In this document: positions 28,911 to 38,625 of the stretch, one piece after another
Numbering within the stretch: position 1 is the stretch's first letter
Layout: the number at the start of each line of letters is the position of its first letter
Assembly: GCA_022825825.1 (NCBI GenBank)
Contig: JAJDWA010000034.1
Location: forward strand, 1-64,000
Direction: 5' to 3'
DNA: 64,000 nucleotides
Origin: Candidatus Poribacteria bacterium
Lineage (GTDB): Bacteria > Poribacteria > WGA-4E > WGA-3G
Translations under genes and position numbers: made by a program
The notes under the pieces: generated by a model
Told to the model about the DNA's origin: nothing
Database searches by the model: none
What the model saw: only the letters and a program-made list of their open reading frames with translations

Positions 28911-30299
28911 ATGAGTTGGAACATTGTTGTTGTTGTTTCAGATACGCTTCGGACAGCATATTTAAGTCCGTATGGTAACGATTGGGTTCGGACGCCGAAT
29001 TTGCAGCGTTTCGCTGAAGAGGGTGTCCGATTTACGAATGCACACCCGGAATGCTTACCAACAATTCCGACACGCCGCACACTACATACAGGTAGACGTG
29101 TCTATCCATTCAGTTCTTATAATCCTGTCCCATGGGACAACGTTTATACCCCTGGTTGGCAACCGATGTCTTCGGATGAACCGGCAATTGCAGAGTCGCT
29201 TGTCCGAAATGGCTATCACACAGGTTTTTTCGCGGATGTGCCACACTATTTTGTGCCGGGGATGAACTTTACACGAGGATTCCGTCAGTGGCAGTTTGTC
29301 CGAGGGCAGGCAGAAGACAGATACCGTGGCGGTGCACATGTTGATCCAAAACAGGTAAAACGATATCGTGGGAATGAAGGTAGAATACGTTCTCATATTA
29401 TGAACGTACAACCGGAACGTGAAGAAGAAAACTGGCCCACTGCGCGATTGTTCCGTGCTGCAATTGAATTTGTTGAACATAACCATGAAAACACACCTTT
29501 CTATCTATATGTAGACGGATTCACGCCACACGAAACATGGGAAGCACCTGTCCATTACTACGACCTCTACGGTAGCAGAGAAGATCGAGAACCGATCTGT
29601 CTCAACCTGCCCTACGGTTCGCTTAAAGATGAAGAACTTGAAGAGCGTTTGCCAAGTGTCAAAGCAAACTATGCAGGCTTGGTAACTCTTGTGGATACGT
29701 GGTTTGGAAGGTTAGTGGATACGATTGATCGGCTTGGACTACGCGATAACACCTTGATTATCTTCTTGAGCGACCACGGCACTAACTTCGCTGAAAATCC
29801 TGATAAAGCTACTGGAAAACCTGCGAACTTCATGTATCCCGGTACAATGGATATTCCGCTTTTAGTTCGGCATCCTTCTGGTGTTAACGCTGGTACAACG
29901 TGTGATGAATTTGTGTATACACTTGATGTGCCTGCTACCGTCATGGCAGCAAGCGAAGTTGAACCTGCAGGTGAGATTCAGGGACAAAGTCTACTTCCCC
30001 TCGTTGAAGGAAAAAGCGGATTTACGTCACGTGAATACCTCACTTGTCGCTATGTCAACTCCGTTTGGTATAAAGACGCGAAGAGTTGGTATTTCTCAAG
30101 CGTTGATCTCAATAGTGGCACACGTCTCTTTGACCTTGAAGCAGATCCTACATGTCAAGATGACATTACGGATCAAGGTGCAGAACGGATTTCACTTGCA
30201 CATGAACGTATTTTAGCCGATGCAGGTGGACACTTACCACACTATAAACGTCAGGGCAGAACGGATGCCCTTGGCAGGCCGCAGTTTGCTGAAGAGTAG
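28911..30299 (+). CDS. Sulfatase family protein
   Basis: NIVVVVSDTLRTAYLSPYGNDWVRTPNLQRFAEEGVRFTNAHPECLPTIPTRRTL; NTLIIFLSDHGTNF. Confidence 0.92.
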   Translation: MSWNIVVVVSDTLRTAYLSPYGNDWVRTPNLQRFAEEGVRFTNAHPECLPTIPTRRTLHTGRRVYPFSSYNPVPWDNVYTPGWQPMSSDEPAIAESLVRNGYHTGFFADVPHYFVPGMNFTRGFRQWQFVRGQAEDRYRGGAHVDPKQVKRYRGNEGRIRSHIMNVQPEREEENWPTARLFRAAIEFVEHNHENTPFYLYVDGFTPHETWEAPVHYYDLYGSREDREPICLNLPYGSLKDEELEERLPSVKANYAGLVTLVDTWFGRLVDTIDRLGLRDNTLIIFLSDHGTNFAENPDKATGKPANFMYPGTMDIPLLVRHPSGVNAGTTCDEFVYTLDVPATVMAASEVEPAGEIQGQSLLPLVEGKSGFTSREYLTCRYVNSVWYKDAKSWYFSSVDLNSGTRLFDLEADPTCQDDITDQGAERISLAHERILADAGGHLPHYKRQGRTDALGRPQFAEE

Positions 30300-30330
30300 T
30301 TTTATATAGGGCAGTTGCACAGGAGGAAAC

Positions 30331-30729
30331 ATGAACATCATTTCAAAAGAGATTCAGTTCCATTGGAGTGCTGTGCAACCGCTCTTTTCAATTCGTAATG
30401 AGAATGAATACGATAAAGCCGTAGCAACGTTAAACGGGTTGATTGACGAAGTGGGAACAGATGAAAAACACCCACTCTATGAACTTCTTGATACGCTTGG
30501 CACAGTGATACATGCCTATGAAGATAAACACCACCTAATTCCCGAATGTAGTGGTGTTGAAATATTAAAATTCTTAATGGAGGAACATCAACTTAAACCA
30601 TCAGATTTGCCTGAACTTGGCACCCCAAGTGCCGTTCTCGCAATCCTTGATGGTGAAAGTGATTTAACGGTCAAACATGTGCATGCTTTAGCAGCAAGGT
30701 TTCATGTAGCCCCCGCGGTTTTTGTATAA
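30331..30729 (+). CDS. HigA-like antitoxin/HTH-domain protein (no toxin adjacent)
   Basis: EYDKAVATLNGLIDEVGTDEKHPLYELLDTLGTVIHAYEDKHH plus C-terminal HTH EILKFLMEEHQLKPSDLPELGTPSAVLAILDGES. Confidence 0.85.
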   Translation: MNIISKEIQFHWSAVQPLFSIRNENEYDKAVATLNGLIDEVGTDEKHPLYELLDTLGTVIHAYEDKHHLIPECSGVEILKFLMEEHQLKPSDLPELGTPSAVLAILDGESDLTVKHVHALAARFHVAPAVFV

Positions 30730-30795
30730 TCATAAAAAATCCGTTTAAGAAATGGACAAATGTTAGGTTAAACTTGCCTAAAAGGAGATTAAGTT

Positions 30796-32013
30796 ATGAC
30801 ACGTTTACATTTCAAAGAATTCCTTATTTTAATGTTTGTTGTTATGATAGTGCTTACATTTGCTATCTCTTGGCATGCCACTGCACAGGAAACTATGTCA
30901 AGTATTTCCGGTAAAGTAATAGATGAAAACGGGAAACCGGTTGTAGGTCTTAAACTTGCTATAAAACCTGTTAAGGTTGATTTTCGGGGTGACATGCCAG
31001 CGCGCAAACCCTTTTTATCTTGGTTACGCTCGGTGACTGATACTGAAGGACGTTTCTCTTTTCTAAATATAGACCCAGTTTCATCACAATTTGCGATGTT
31101 CCCCGAACATGGGTCTGATTATGAGATTATTTCTCTGTCAATCGGTGACTTAACCTTTCAGTCTACGGCATTTCGTGGCGGTCTGGGAACGAATTTTGGG
31201 AAATTGACCTTTGCAGTTGATCCTGGCAATCACCTTGAAAATGCAATTGTGAACGTAAAAACGCCTCGGACGAGGATCCGTGGACGCGTTCTTTTACAAG
31301 ATGGCACACCACTTGCAAATGAGGAGTTAGGGCTTTTAGTTAGTCATTATCAACGGTCTCCAGGGGGTAGAGGCGGTGGAGGCGGAAGTTCAGGAAGAAA
31401 TGTAAAGACTGATAACCAAGGTTATTTTGTAACATACAATGCAGAAGCACCTGCCGAAAACACCGTAAAGATGACTTATAAAGGGATGGTCGCACAGTCG
31501 GAAAAGATCATCTTAAACGAGGGTGAACGTTACGATGACCTCGTGTTTGTACTCAAAAACATTGATAGAACGAAAGCACGACAGGGAATTTGGTTAGTGA
31601 ATCCTGAAAATGGGCACGGATACAAAAAGATTGCGTGTGATAGTTGGGAAGATGCCAAAGCAAAAGCCGCTGCTGCGAACGCACATCTCGTTGCCATTAA
31701 CGACGAAGCGGAACAGAAATGGTTGGAAGGGCTATTTCCTGAGAAAGCGTTTTTTTGGATCGGGTTGCGCGTGCCTGAAGACGAAACTTCATGGCAGTGG
31801 GATAATGGACAACCGCTCACCTACACGAATTGGAGAAACTCACCGAAACCTGATTTTACTGCTGTGAATGAAAGTAAAGACCCCTTCGCTATGGGATTCT
31901 ATTCGAAAAAATGGATGGTAATCGGATCTAATAGTCCATTTTTGTCTTCAGTGAAACAAGCAATCCTTGAAAAAGAGGGGTTAAACGTGCCTAAACCACA
32001 GGCAGAGAAGTAA
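30796..32013 (+). CDS. Secreted carboxypeptidase-regulatory-like/C-type-lectin-fold protein (type A copy 1)
   Basis: Signal peptide; SISGKVIDENGKPVVGLKLAI repeat; GGRGGGGGSSG linker; C-type lectin pattern EAEQKWLEGLFPEKAFFWIGLRVPEDETSWQWDNGQPLTYTNWR. Confidence 0.85.
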   Translation: MTRLHFKEFLILMFVVMIVLTFAISWHATAQETMSSISGKVIDENGKPVVGLKLAIKPVKVDFRGDMPARKPFLSWLRSVTDTEGRFSFLNIDPVSSQFAMFPEHGSDYEIISLSIGDLTFQSTAFRGGLGTNFGKLTFAVDPGNHLENAIVNVKTPRTRIRGRVLLQDGTPLANEELGLLVSHYQRSPGGRGGGGGSSGRNVKTDNQGYFVTYNAEAPAENTVKMTYKGMVAQSEKIILNEGERYDDLVFVLKNIDRTKARQGIWLVNPENGHGYKKIACDSWEDAKAKAAAANAHLVAINDEAEQKWLEGLFPEKAFFWIGLRVPEDETSWQWDNGQPLTYTNWRNSPKPDFTAVNESKDPFAMGFYSKKWMVIGSNSPFLSSVKQAILEKEGLNVPKPQAEK

Positions 32014-32057
32014 TGCTGGCGGTTTATGTTGCTTTTATTGCTTAACAATACTTATTA

Positions 32058-33506
32058 GTGAACCTTAAGGAGGAATTTATCATGACTCTCTTACGCATCA
32101 GCAAAAATCCAATTTCAGTATTAACATTAATTAGTGTATTTTTTCTTGCAGTTGCCAACATTAGTCTTGCTGAGGAAAATCCTTCAACGTTATCAGGCCG
32201 TGTAATTTCCGCAGATGGTGAACCCGTTGCCGAAACACCTATTGCACTCTTTCACGTCAAAATTAGAGAAGATGCAGAATTGGATACATTATACGACAAG
32301 ACGCTGTATCCTTTTCTCCGGCAGCGACCATCCTCGCCCAATATGCCAGCCCATGTCCGCCAACGTATGATGGGAAAAGTTCCTAATGAACAAGAAATGC
32401 AAACACATCCACCTTTTCTAAAAACCGTTACCGATTCAGAAGGACGTTTTACTTTTACAGAGATAGCCTCTGGATTAGCTCAAATTATGGTCTTGCATGC
32501 CAATCCTCCGAAAAAAGAGCCGCAACCGCCAGGCCGTGAACACCTCAGTTATACGCCTCCACCTGCGATAAAATTCATTAAGTTCGGCAAGGTTGCGTTC
32601 TATCCGCATGATTTCTCTTACTCACCTGAAACGGGGGGCGTTACGTTTGCTATCAAACCTGGAGCAAAAATAGAAAACGTAGAGGTAATAATGGGAACTA
32701 ATGTGAGAAATGCACTTTTAATCCAGGGCAAAATCGTATTCAAGGATGGCACACCACTTGCCAACGCATCCCTTAAAGTCAATATAGGAATGTTAGATGT
32801 AGGGGACACAGAAGGAGATGCCTTCAGTCGCCCGATTCAGACTGATGCAAATGGAGATTTCCGACTCTCCGTGTTCACATCCGGAATTTATTCTTTGTCA
32901 ATTGAATACCTCGGACTCTCTGCAATCGCAGATATGTTTATCCTAAAAGAAGGTGAACCATATCAAGGCGTGGTTATGACACTGAACGGTAATACTAACG
33001 AACTTGCTGAGCGACCTCCAGAAAACGATGACACAGAGGAGAATCGTTATCGCTACGAACCCGATATTCCCAAGGTATGGATCGTTAATCCTGAAAACGG
33101 GCATGCATACAAGGCCGTTAGGTGTGGGAATCGAGAGGAAGCACAAACGAAAGCGGATGCTGAAGATGCACATCTCGTCACAATTACAAGTGAAGCAGAG
33201 CAGCTATGGCTTGAGGTCGCTTTTGGAAATCAACCGTATTGGCTTGGATTGACTTATGCCGCCTTCGGGAGCAAATGGCAGTGGGATACAGGTGAACCTC
33301 TCACGTTTACAAATTGGACATTAGAGGATTTATCTGATCCCTTCGCTTCATCCCGTTTTAGGGGCGGTGAAGAGAGAAATTTCGCCATTATGTCGAGCGA
33401 TGGACAGTGGAAGGCAGTTGGAGCGGAGGGCGGATTCAGAGATAGGGTACGGATGGCAGTCATTGAAAAAGATGGTATGCGCGCAAAGAAACTGGATGTG
33501 GAATAA
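32058..33506 (+). CDS. Secreted carboxypeptidase-regulatory-like/C-type-lectin-fold protein (type B copy 1)
   Basis: SGRVISADGEPVAETPIAL; EAEQLWLEVAFGNQPYWLGLTYAAFGSKWQWDTGEPLTFTNW. Confidence 0.85.
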   Translation: MNLKEEFIMTLLRISKNPISVLTLISVFFLAVANISLAEENPSTLSGRVISADGEPVAETPIALFHVKIREDAELDTLYDKTLYPFLRQRPSSPNMPAHVRQRMMGKVPNEQEMQTHPPFLKTVTDSEGRFTFTEIASGLAQIMVLHANPPKKEPQPPGREHLSYTPPPAIKFIKFGKVAFYPHDFSYSPETGGVTFAIKPGAKIENVEVIMGTNVRNALLIQGKIVFKDGTPLANASLKVNIGMLDVGDTEGDAFSRPIQTDANGDFRLSVFTSGIYSLSIEYLGLSAIADMFILKEGEPYQGVVMTLNGNTNELAERPPENDDTEENRYRYEPDIPKVWIVNPENGHAYKAVRCGNREEAQTKADAEDAHLVTITSEAEQLWLEVAFGNQPYWLGLTYAAFGSKWQWDTGEPLTFTNWTLEDLSDPFASSRFRGGEERNFAIMSSDGQWKAVGAEGGFRDRVRMAVIEKDGMRAKKLDVE

Positions 33507-33562
33507 TAACCTACTCATATCCACATGAGTGGTAATTCTTACACTGTAAAGGAGATATTGTT

Positions 33563-34774
33563 ATGGCACGTTCAAATTTCAGGATATCCCACCTCACGAT
33601 TATTGCAATAACTTTTTTACTTACCTTTACCATCTCTTGGAACGTTGCTGCCCAGAAAACCTTGTCAAGTCTTTCCGGTCGCGTTATAGACGCGGACGGA
33701 AAACCCGTTGCGGGTCTAAAACTTGCTATCAAACCGGTTAAATTTAGTATCGGCATAAATCGTGATCTAAAACAATGCACACCTTTCCCATCGTGGTTAC
33801 GGGTTGTTACTGACTCGGAGGGGCGTTTCTCTTTCCACAATATAGACCCAGTTTCCTCACAATTCACGATGTTTCCTGAACACGGTTCAGATTATGAAAT
33901 TATATCTGTCGGAATCGGTGATTTAACAATATATTCCACAGCATATCGTCAAAATTTTCCAATTTGGTTCGGGAAACTAACATTTTCCGTTGAACCGGGG
34001 GAGCATCTTGAGAATGTGATAGTCAACGTAAAAGCTCCCAGAATGCGTATTCGTGGACGCGTGCTATCAGAAGATGGAATACCAATTGCAAATGAGCAGT
34101 TTTGGCTCACTGTTGTTTCTTTTCGTCCTTCTCCATCAGGAAGAGGTGGGGGCGGCGGAAGTTCAGGTAAAAATGTAAAGACTGATAACCAAGGTTACTT
34201 CGTAACATATTATCCCCGTGGACATAGAGAATATACTTTGAAGGTAGCCTATCAGGGAATGTTCGCGCAGTCAGAAAAAATTACCCTTGAAGCAGGAGAA
34301 CGGCACGACGATCTCGTTTTCATCCTAAAAAATATAGCAAGAAAAAAAGCACGTGAGGCAGTGTGGATAGTGAATCCAGCCAACGGTAATGCCTATAAGA
34401 AAATCCAGTGCAATAGTCGGGATGACGCGAAGGCAAAAGCCGAAGCAGAAAACGCTTATCTTGTTGCAATTAATGATGAAGCGGAACAGGAATGGTTGGA
34501 AGAACTCTTTTCTTATAAAACGTTTTTTTGGATTGGATTGAACCTGTCCGAAGATGAAACATCATGGCAGTGGGATAATGGACAACCACTCATCTATACG
34601 AATTGGAGAACCGGACTTAAACCTGCTGATGAAGAAACGGTTGCAGTTGCTTTGGAATTTTCTGCAAAACGGTGGGTGGTAATCGGTCCCAAAAGTCCAT
34701 TCCTGCCTGCAGTGAAGCATGCAATCCTTGAAAAAGATAAGATAGATATGCCTACACCGAAAGGGATAAAGTAA
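33563..34774 (+). CDS. Secreted carboxypeptidase-regulatory-like/C-type-lectin-fold protein (type A copy 2)
   Basis: Close paralogue of 30796..32013: LSSLSGRVIDADGKPVAGLKLAIKPVKF, GRGGGGGSSGKNVKTDNQGYFVTYYP, FFWIGLNLSEDETSWQWDNGQPLIYTNWR. Confidence 0.85.
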   Translation: MARSNFRISHLTIIAITFLLTFTISWNVAAQKTLSSLSGRVIDADGKPVAGLKLAIKPVKFSIGINRDLKQCTPFPSWLRVVTDSEGRFSFHNIDPVSSQFTMFPEHGSDYEIISVGIGDLTIYSTAYRQNFPIWFGKLTFSVEPGEHLENVIVNVKAPRMRIRGRVLSEDGIPIANEQFWLTVVSFRPSPSGRGGGGGSSGKNVKTDNQGYFVTYYPRGHREYTLKVAYQGMFAQSEKITLEAGERHDDLVFILKNIARKKAREAVWIVNPANGNAYKKIQCNSRDDAKAKAEAENAYLVAINDEAEQEWLEELFSYKTFFWIGLNLSEDETSWQWDNGQPLIYTNWRTGLKPADEETVAVALEFSAKRWVVIGPKSPFLPAVKHAILEKDKIDMPTPKGIK

Positions 34775-34794
34775 ATTCTTAGGAGTAAACCATC

Positions 34795-36225
34795 ATGACT
34801 CGTTTAAAGCCAAGAAAACAAACCTTTATCTTCCTAATCCTATTTGCGATGCTGACGTTTGCAGTAGCATATTATAGCATTGCTGAGGAGTCACTATCAA
34901 CGTTATCAGGACGTGTTATCAAAGCAAATGGTGAACCAATTACAGACTCAACAGTGGTTCTTATCTACGTAAGGTTTGGTCAGTTCGGGAGTATATATAC
35001 GTTGTACAACGCCAATTTATATTATCCATTTCTCCGTAAGGACCGACCGGAAATGGCAGTTAGTACCGTAGGGAAACCTACTGACAAACAGGAATTACGT
35101 GATCCGCCGCCTTTCCTAAAATCGCAGCCAGATTCAGAAGGTAACTTCACTATTACGGGGATCGTATCGGGCCCAGTCCAATTATTAGTCGTTCCTAAAG
35201 AGGTTTCATCCGCCCAAAAATCTAAACGATGGAATAATACACGACTCCCCGAGATTAAAGCGATTAAGTTCGGAAAATCGTTATTCTATCCAATTCCACC
35301 GCTTTCCTCTCCTGTGACAGGAGGGGTTACATTTGCTATTAAACCTGGGGCAACCATTCAAAACGTAGAAATCATCATGAAATCTGAACATGATAAACAA
35401 CAGAAAATTCAAGGACGAATTGTTTTTAAGGATGGGTCACCACTTGTAAATACTTCCGTTCTAATTAGCAGGTCTCGGTTAGATTTGGATGGGACAGATG
35501 GCGATTCTTCCAATCTATTGCTGGAGACCGATCCAGATGGTAACTTTGTGTTTACCGAGGGCGAGACCGGCATATACGCTTTGTCAGTCCGTCATTTGGG
35601 GCTTTCAGCATTTTCAGAGTTATTTGTTCTTAAAGAAAAAGAACACTGTCAGGGACTGGTTTTAAGATTCAATGGCAATCCCTCTGACCTTACCGCGCCA
35701 CCGCCTGAAAACACCAATAAAGAAGATGATCACACATATCCGGGAATCTATTTTTCTTATGGATATGGACTCTATTATCCAAAAGTTTGGGTTATAAATC
35801 CGGAAAATGGTCACGCTTACAAAGCAATTCGGTGTGATTGGAAGCGGGAAGACGCAGTAGCTAAAGCCGAATCTGAAGATGCCCATCTCGTCACGATTAC
35901 CAGTGAGGAGGAACAGATATGGCTTGATGAAGTTTTTGGAAAAGCGAAGTATTGGATTGGGTTGACTTATGTTGCCTTAGGCAGCAAATGGCAGTGGGAC
36001 ACAGGAGAACCCATGGAATATACCAATTGGACGTTGGAAAACTTGACTGAACCGAACTTTCCTGCAAGTGTTCCACGACCGCCTGGCTTCGGAGGTCCTC
36101 AGAAGGAATATGCTATCATGTCAGATAAAGGGCAATGGGAATCAATCTCACGTCAAAGAGGGACACAAATGGCAATCATTGAAAAAGATGGTTTGCGTGC
36201 CAAGAAAACTGACCCTGTAGAGTAA
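34795..36225 (+). CDS. Secreted carboxypeptidase-regulatory-like/C-type-lectin-fold protein (type B copy 2)
   Basis: Close paralogue of 32058..33506: STLSGRVIKANGEPITDS, YWIGLTYVALGSKWQWDTGEPMEYTNWTLENL. Confidence 0.85.
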   Translation: MTRLKPRKQTFIFLILFAMLTFAVAYYSIAEESLSTLSGRVIKANGEPITDSTVVLIYVRFGQFGSIYTLYNANLYYPFLRKDRPEMAVSTVGKPTDKQELRDPPPFLKSQPDSEGNFTITGIVSGPVQLLVVPKEVSSAQKSKRWNNTRLPEIKAIKFGKSLFYPIPPLSSPVTGGVTFAIKPGATIQNVEIIMKSEHDKQQKIQGRIVFKDGSPLVNTSVLISRSRLDLDGTDGDSSNLLLETDPDGNFVFTEGETGIYALSVRHLGLSAFSELFVLKEKEHCQGLVLRFNGNPSDLTAPPPENTNKEDDHTYPGIYFSYGYGLYYPKVWVINPENGHAYKAIRCDWKREDAVAKAESEDAHLVTITSEEEQIWLDEVFGKAKYWIGLTYVALGSKWQWDTGEPMEYTNWTLENLTEPNFPASVPRPPGFGGPQKEYAIMSDKGQWESISRQRGTQMAIIEKDGLRAKKTDPVE

Positions 36226-36309
36226 ATTATTTGTGCTAAACTAATTGCCTCACCGAACTATTCTATCCTTATTGTCGGTCTCTCACAGATAATACATCAA
36301 GGATTTTTT

Positions 36310-38193
36310 ATGGAAACTCACTATTCCCAACTTAGCGATCATCTATATGTGCATCACGGATATGTCAATATCGGCATACTTCGTGATGGAAACTGTGCCC
36401 TTCTCATTGATCCAAGTGGAGCATCTTTGCAAACAACACTGTCTGAATTAGGAATCACCCAAGTAGAGCAGATTCTCTATACGCACCATCATCGTGACAG
36501 CGCGGCAGGATTCTCAATCCCAGAGAATGCCCGTGTTGGCGTTCCAGCGGCTGAGGTTCAGTGGTTTTCTGAGGTAGAAACCTTTTGGGACGATCCAAAA
36601 TACAGGTGGCATCTCTACAACTGCCATCCGCATAATCTTATGCTTGCCAATTCTATCCATGTGACAGATACTTACGCTGAAGGCACACAGTTTAGGTGGG
36701 GCCCTGCATCTATAAAAGTGCTTGATACACCCGGACATACTGATGGCAGTGTCACCTATCTTGTTGATATTGATGGACAACGTTTCGCTTTTTCGGGCGA
36801 CCTGATTTACGACAAAGGCAAAATATGGGAACTTTATAGCTTGCAAAAGGGACAACAGACCACCGACTATCACGGGTTTTTGGGTGCGCGAGATGAACTG
36901 AAGGAAAGTCTTGAAAAGGTTCGCAAGTCATCGCCAACAGCACTTATCCCTACACACGGTGTTGTCATGAGAAATCCCGATGCTGCGATTGACAAACTTT
37001 TTGATAATTTGGATCATTGTTATGATAAATATGTGTCAATTTCTGCCCTCCGCCACTATTTTCCGAAACTTTTTACTGAATTCGAGGGACGGGATGACCA
37101 CATGCCTATTCGGGAAGGGAAACCTCCGCCCGATTTCTTACGTCACTTTGGCACTACATGGTTGATTATCTCTGAAAATCGTGAGGCGTTTGTGATGGAT
37201 TGCGGCTCACCGAATATCATCAAACAGATTCAGCAACTGCAAGCAGACGGTGAAATTTCAAAGGTGACGCAGTTTTGGGTAACACACTATCACGATGATC
37301 ATGTGAATGCTACCCTCGAATTTCAAGAAACCTTCCCGTGTGAAACAATAGCCGATGCAATCGTGGCTAAAGTCATTACAAATCCGAAAGCTTTTCGACT
37401 ACCATGTATTTCACCTACTGTCACACGAGTAGATCGCGCTACTTGTGATGGCGACTCGTGGCAATGGAATGAATTCACGATGACCGCTTATCACTTTCCA
37501 GGACAGACCTATTATCACGGAGGTCTACTCGTTGAGGGACACGGTGTTCGGATGTTCTTTGCTGGTGATTCGTTTACGATGGCAGGAATTGACGACTACT
37601 GCTCCGGCAATCGGAATCTGCTCGGCAAAGATGTCGGCTATGAAAAATGTCTGCGTCTAATTCAAGAGCTCAAACCGACACACATTTTTAATTGCCATGT
37701 TGATCCCGCGTTTGATTTCACCGATGAAGAGATCGCCTTTATGTTGGACACACTCGCTAAACGTGAAAAATGCTATACGGATCTCTTTCCTTGGGATCAC
37801 GCTAACTACGGTATGGATGACCAATGGGTGCGCTGCTATCCTTATGAACAAGAAGTTGCCCCCTGTGGAACAGCACAGTTACGCGTAGAGGTAACAAACC
37901 ATTCCTCTGAACCACGAACTGTAACAGCACAACCGATTCTTCCCGAAACGTGGAGTATTGAGGTTGATCCAGCGGAAACAACTATTCCACCGAAAGCGGA
38001 GGGGTCCATTCAGTTTTCTATTGCGATCCCTAAAAATGGCTTGGTGAGTTTTGAGCAAGGGGAGGCACAGGGACCTCGCCCCACAGCAGAAGAGGAAGGT
38101 AGGAAGCGGACCATCATACCCGTTGAAATCACCTACAACGACACACCATTAGGACAATTTCGTGAAGCGATCTTTGTTCTCACGGGAGGTTAA
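36310..38193 (+). CDS. Protein with two metallo-beta-lactamase-fold domains
   Basis: Two metal-binding motifs (THHHRDSAAG and THYHDDHVNA), each followed by an FSGDL/FAGDSF-type motif; C-terminal Ig-like domain. Confidence 0.87.
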   Translation: METHYSQLSDHLYVHHGYVNIGILRDGNCALLIDPSGASLQTTLSELGITQVEQILYTHHHRDSAAGFSIPENARVGVPAAEVQWFSEVETFWDDPKYRWHLYNCHPHNLMLANSIHVTDTYAEGTQFRWGPASIKVLDTPGHTDGSVTYLVDIDGQRFAFSGDLIYDKGKIWELYSLQKGQQTTDYHGFLGARDELKESLEKVRKSSPTALIPTHGVVMRNPDAAIDKLFDNLDHCYDKYVSISALRHYFPKLFTEFEGRDDHMPIREGKPPPDFLRHFGTTWLIISENREAFVMDCGSPNIIKQIQQLQADGEISKVTQFWVTHYHDDHVNATLEFQETFPCETIADAIVAKVITNPKAFRLPCISPTVTRVDRATCDGDSWQWNEFTMTAYHFPGQTYYHGGLLVEGHGVRMFFAGDSFTMAGIDDYCSGNRNLLGKDVGYEKCLRLIQELKPTHIFNCHVDPAFDFTDEEIAFMLDTLAKREKCYTDLFPWDHANYGMDDQWVRCYPYEQEVAPCGTAQLRVEVTNHSSEPRTVTAQPILPETWSIEVDPAETTIPPKAEGSIQFSIAIPKNGLVSFEQGEAQGPRPTAEEEGRKRTIIPVEITYNDTPLGQFREAIFVLTGG

Positions 38194-38197
38194 AACA

Positions 38198-38617
38198 TTG
38201 CTAAACTTATCACATCCAACAGTTGACATCGCTATCACATGTAGCAATTTCGAAGAGTCATTAGACTTTTACCATAATAAATTGGGTTTTGAAATTGTGT
38301 TAGATATCGAGATTCCGGACGTTCTTTCACAAGATGTAGGGCTTGCACCGACAGGATTTCGTCAAGTCCGCCTTAAAGCAGGGGATACACTTATCAAGCT
38401 GATGGATATTAAATCGCCACCACCTGCACCAACAGATGAATTCGCTGCCGGTGTCCGTTGGCTTACCTTTTTTGTTGTGGATATTCATAAAGCTGTCGAA
38501 GACTTGAAACAGAACGGTGTTAAATTTCTGTCTGAGCCGATAAGCGCACCTGACGCAGTAGGCGTTGTGTGCGCTAAAGACCCTGATGGGATTTTAATTG
38601 AACTCGTGCAGATATGA
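38198..38617 (+). CDS. VOC (glyoxalase/bleomycin-resistance) family protein
   Basis: HPTVDIAITCSNFEESLDFYHNKLGFEIVLD...GVVCAKDPDGILIELVQI. ORF track starts at 38162 (GTG), but TTG at 38198 has an upstream GGGAGG and avoids overlap. Confidence 0.82.
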   Translation: MLNLSHPTVDIAITCSNFEESLDFYHNKLGFEIVLDIEIPDVLSQDVGLAPTGFRQVRLKAGDTLIKLMDIKSPPPAPTDEFAAGVRWLTFFVVDIHKAVEDLKQNGVKFLSEPISAPDAVGVVCAKDPDGILIELVQI

Positions 38618-38625
38618 GAGGGACT

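Noticed and set aside
30796-36225. Diversity-generating retroelement, because C-type-lectin folds are typical variable proteins
   Set aside because: No reverse transcriptase ORF or template/variable repeat pair was seen; the lectin motifs are explained by tandem gene duplication.
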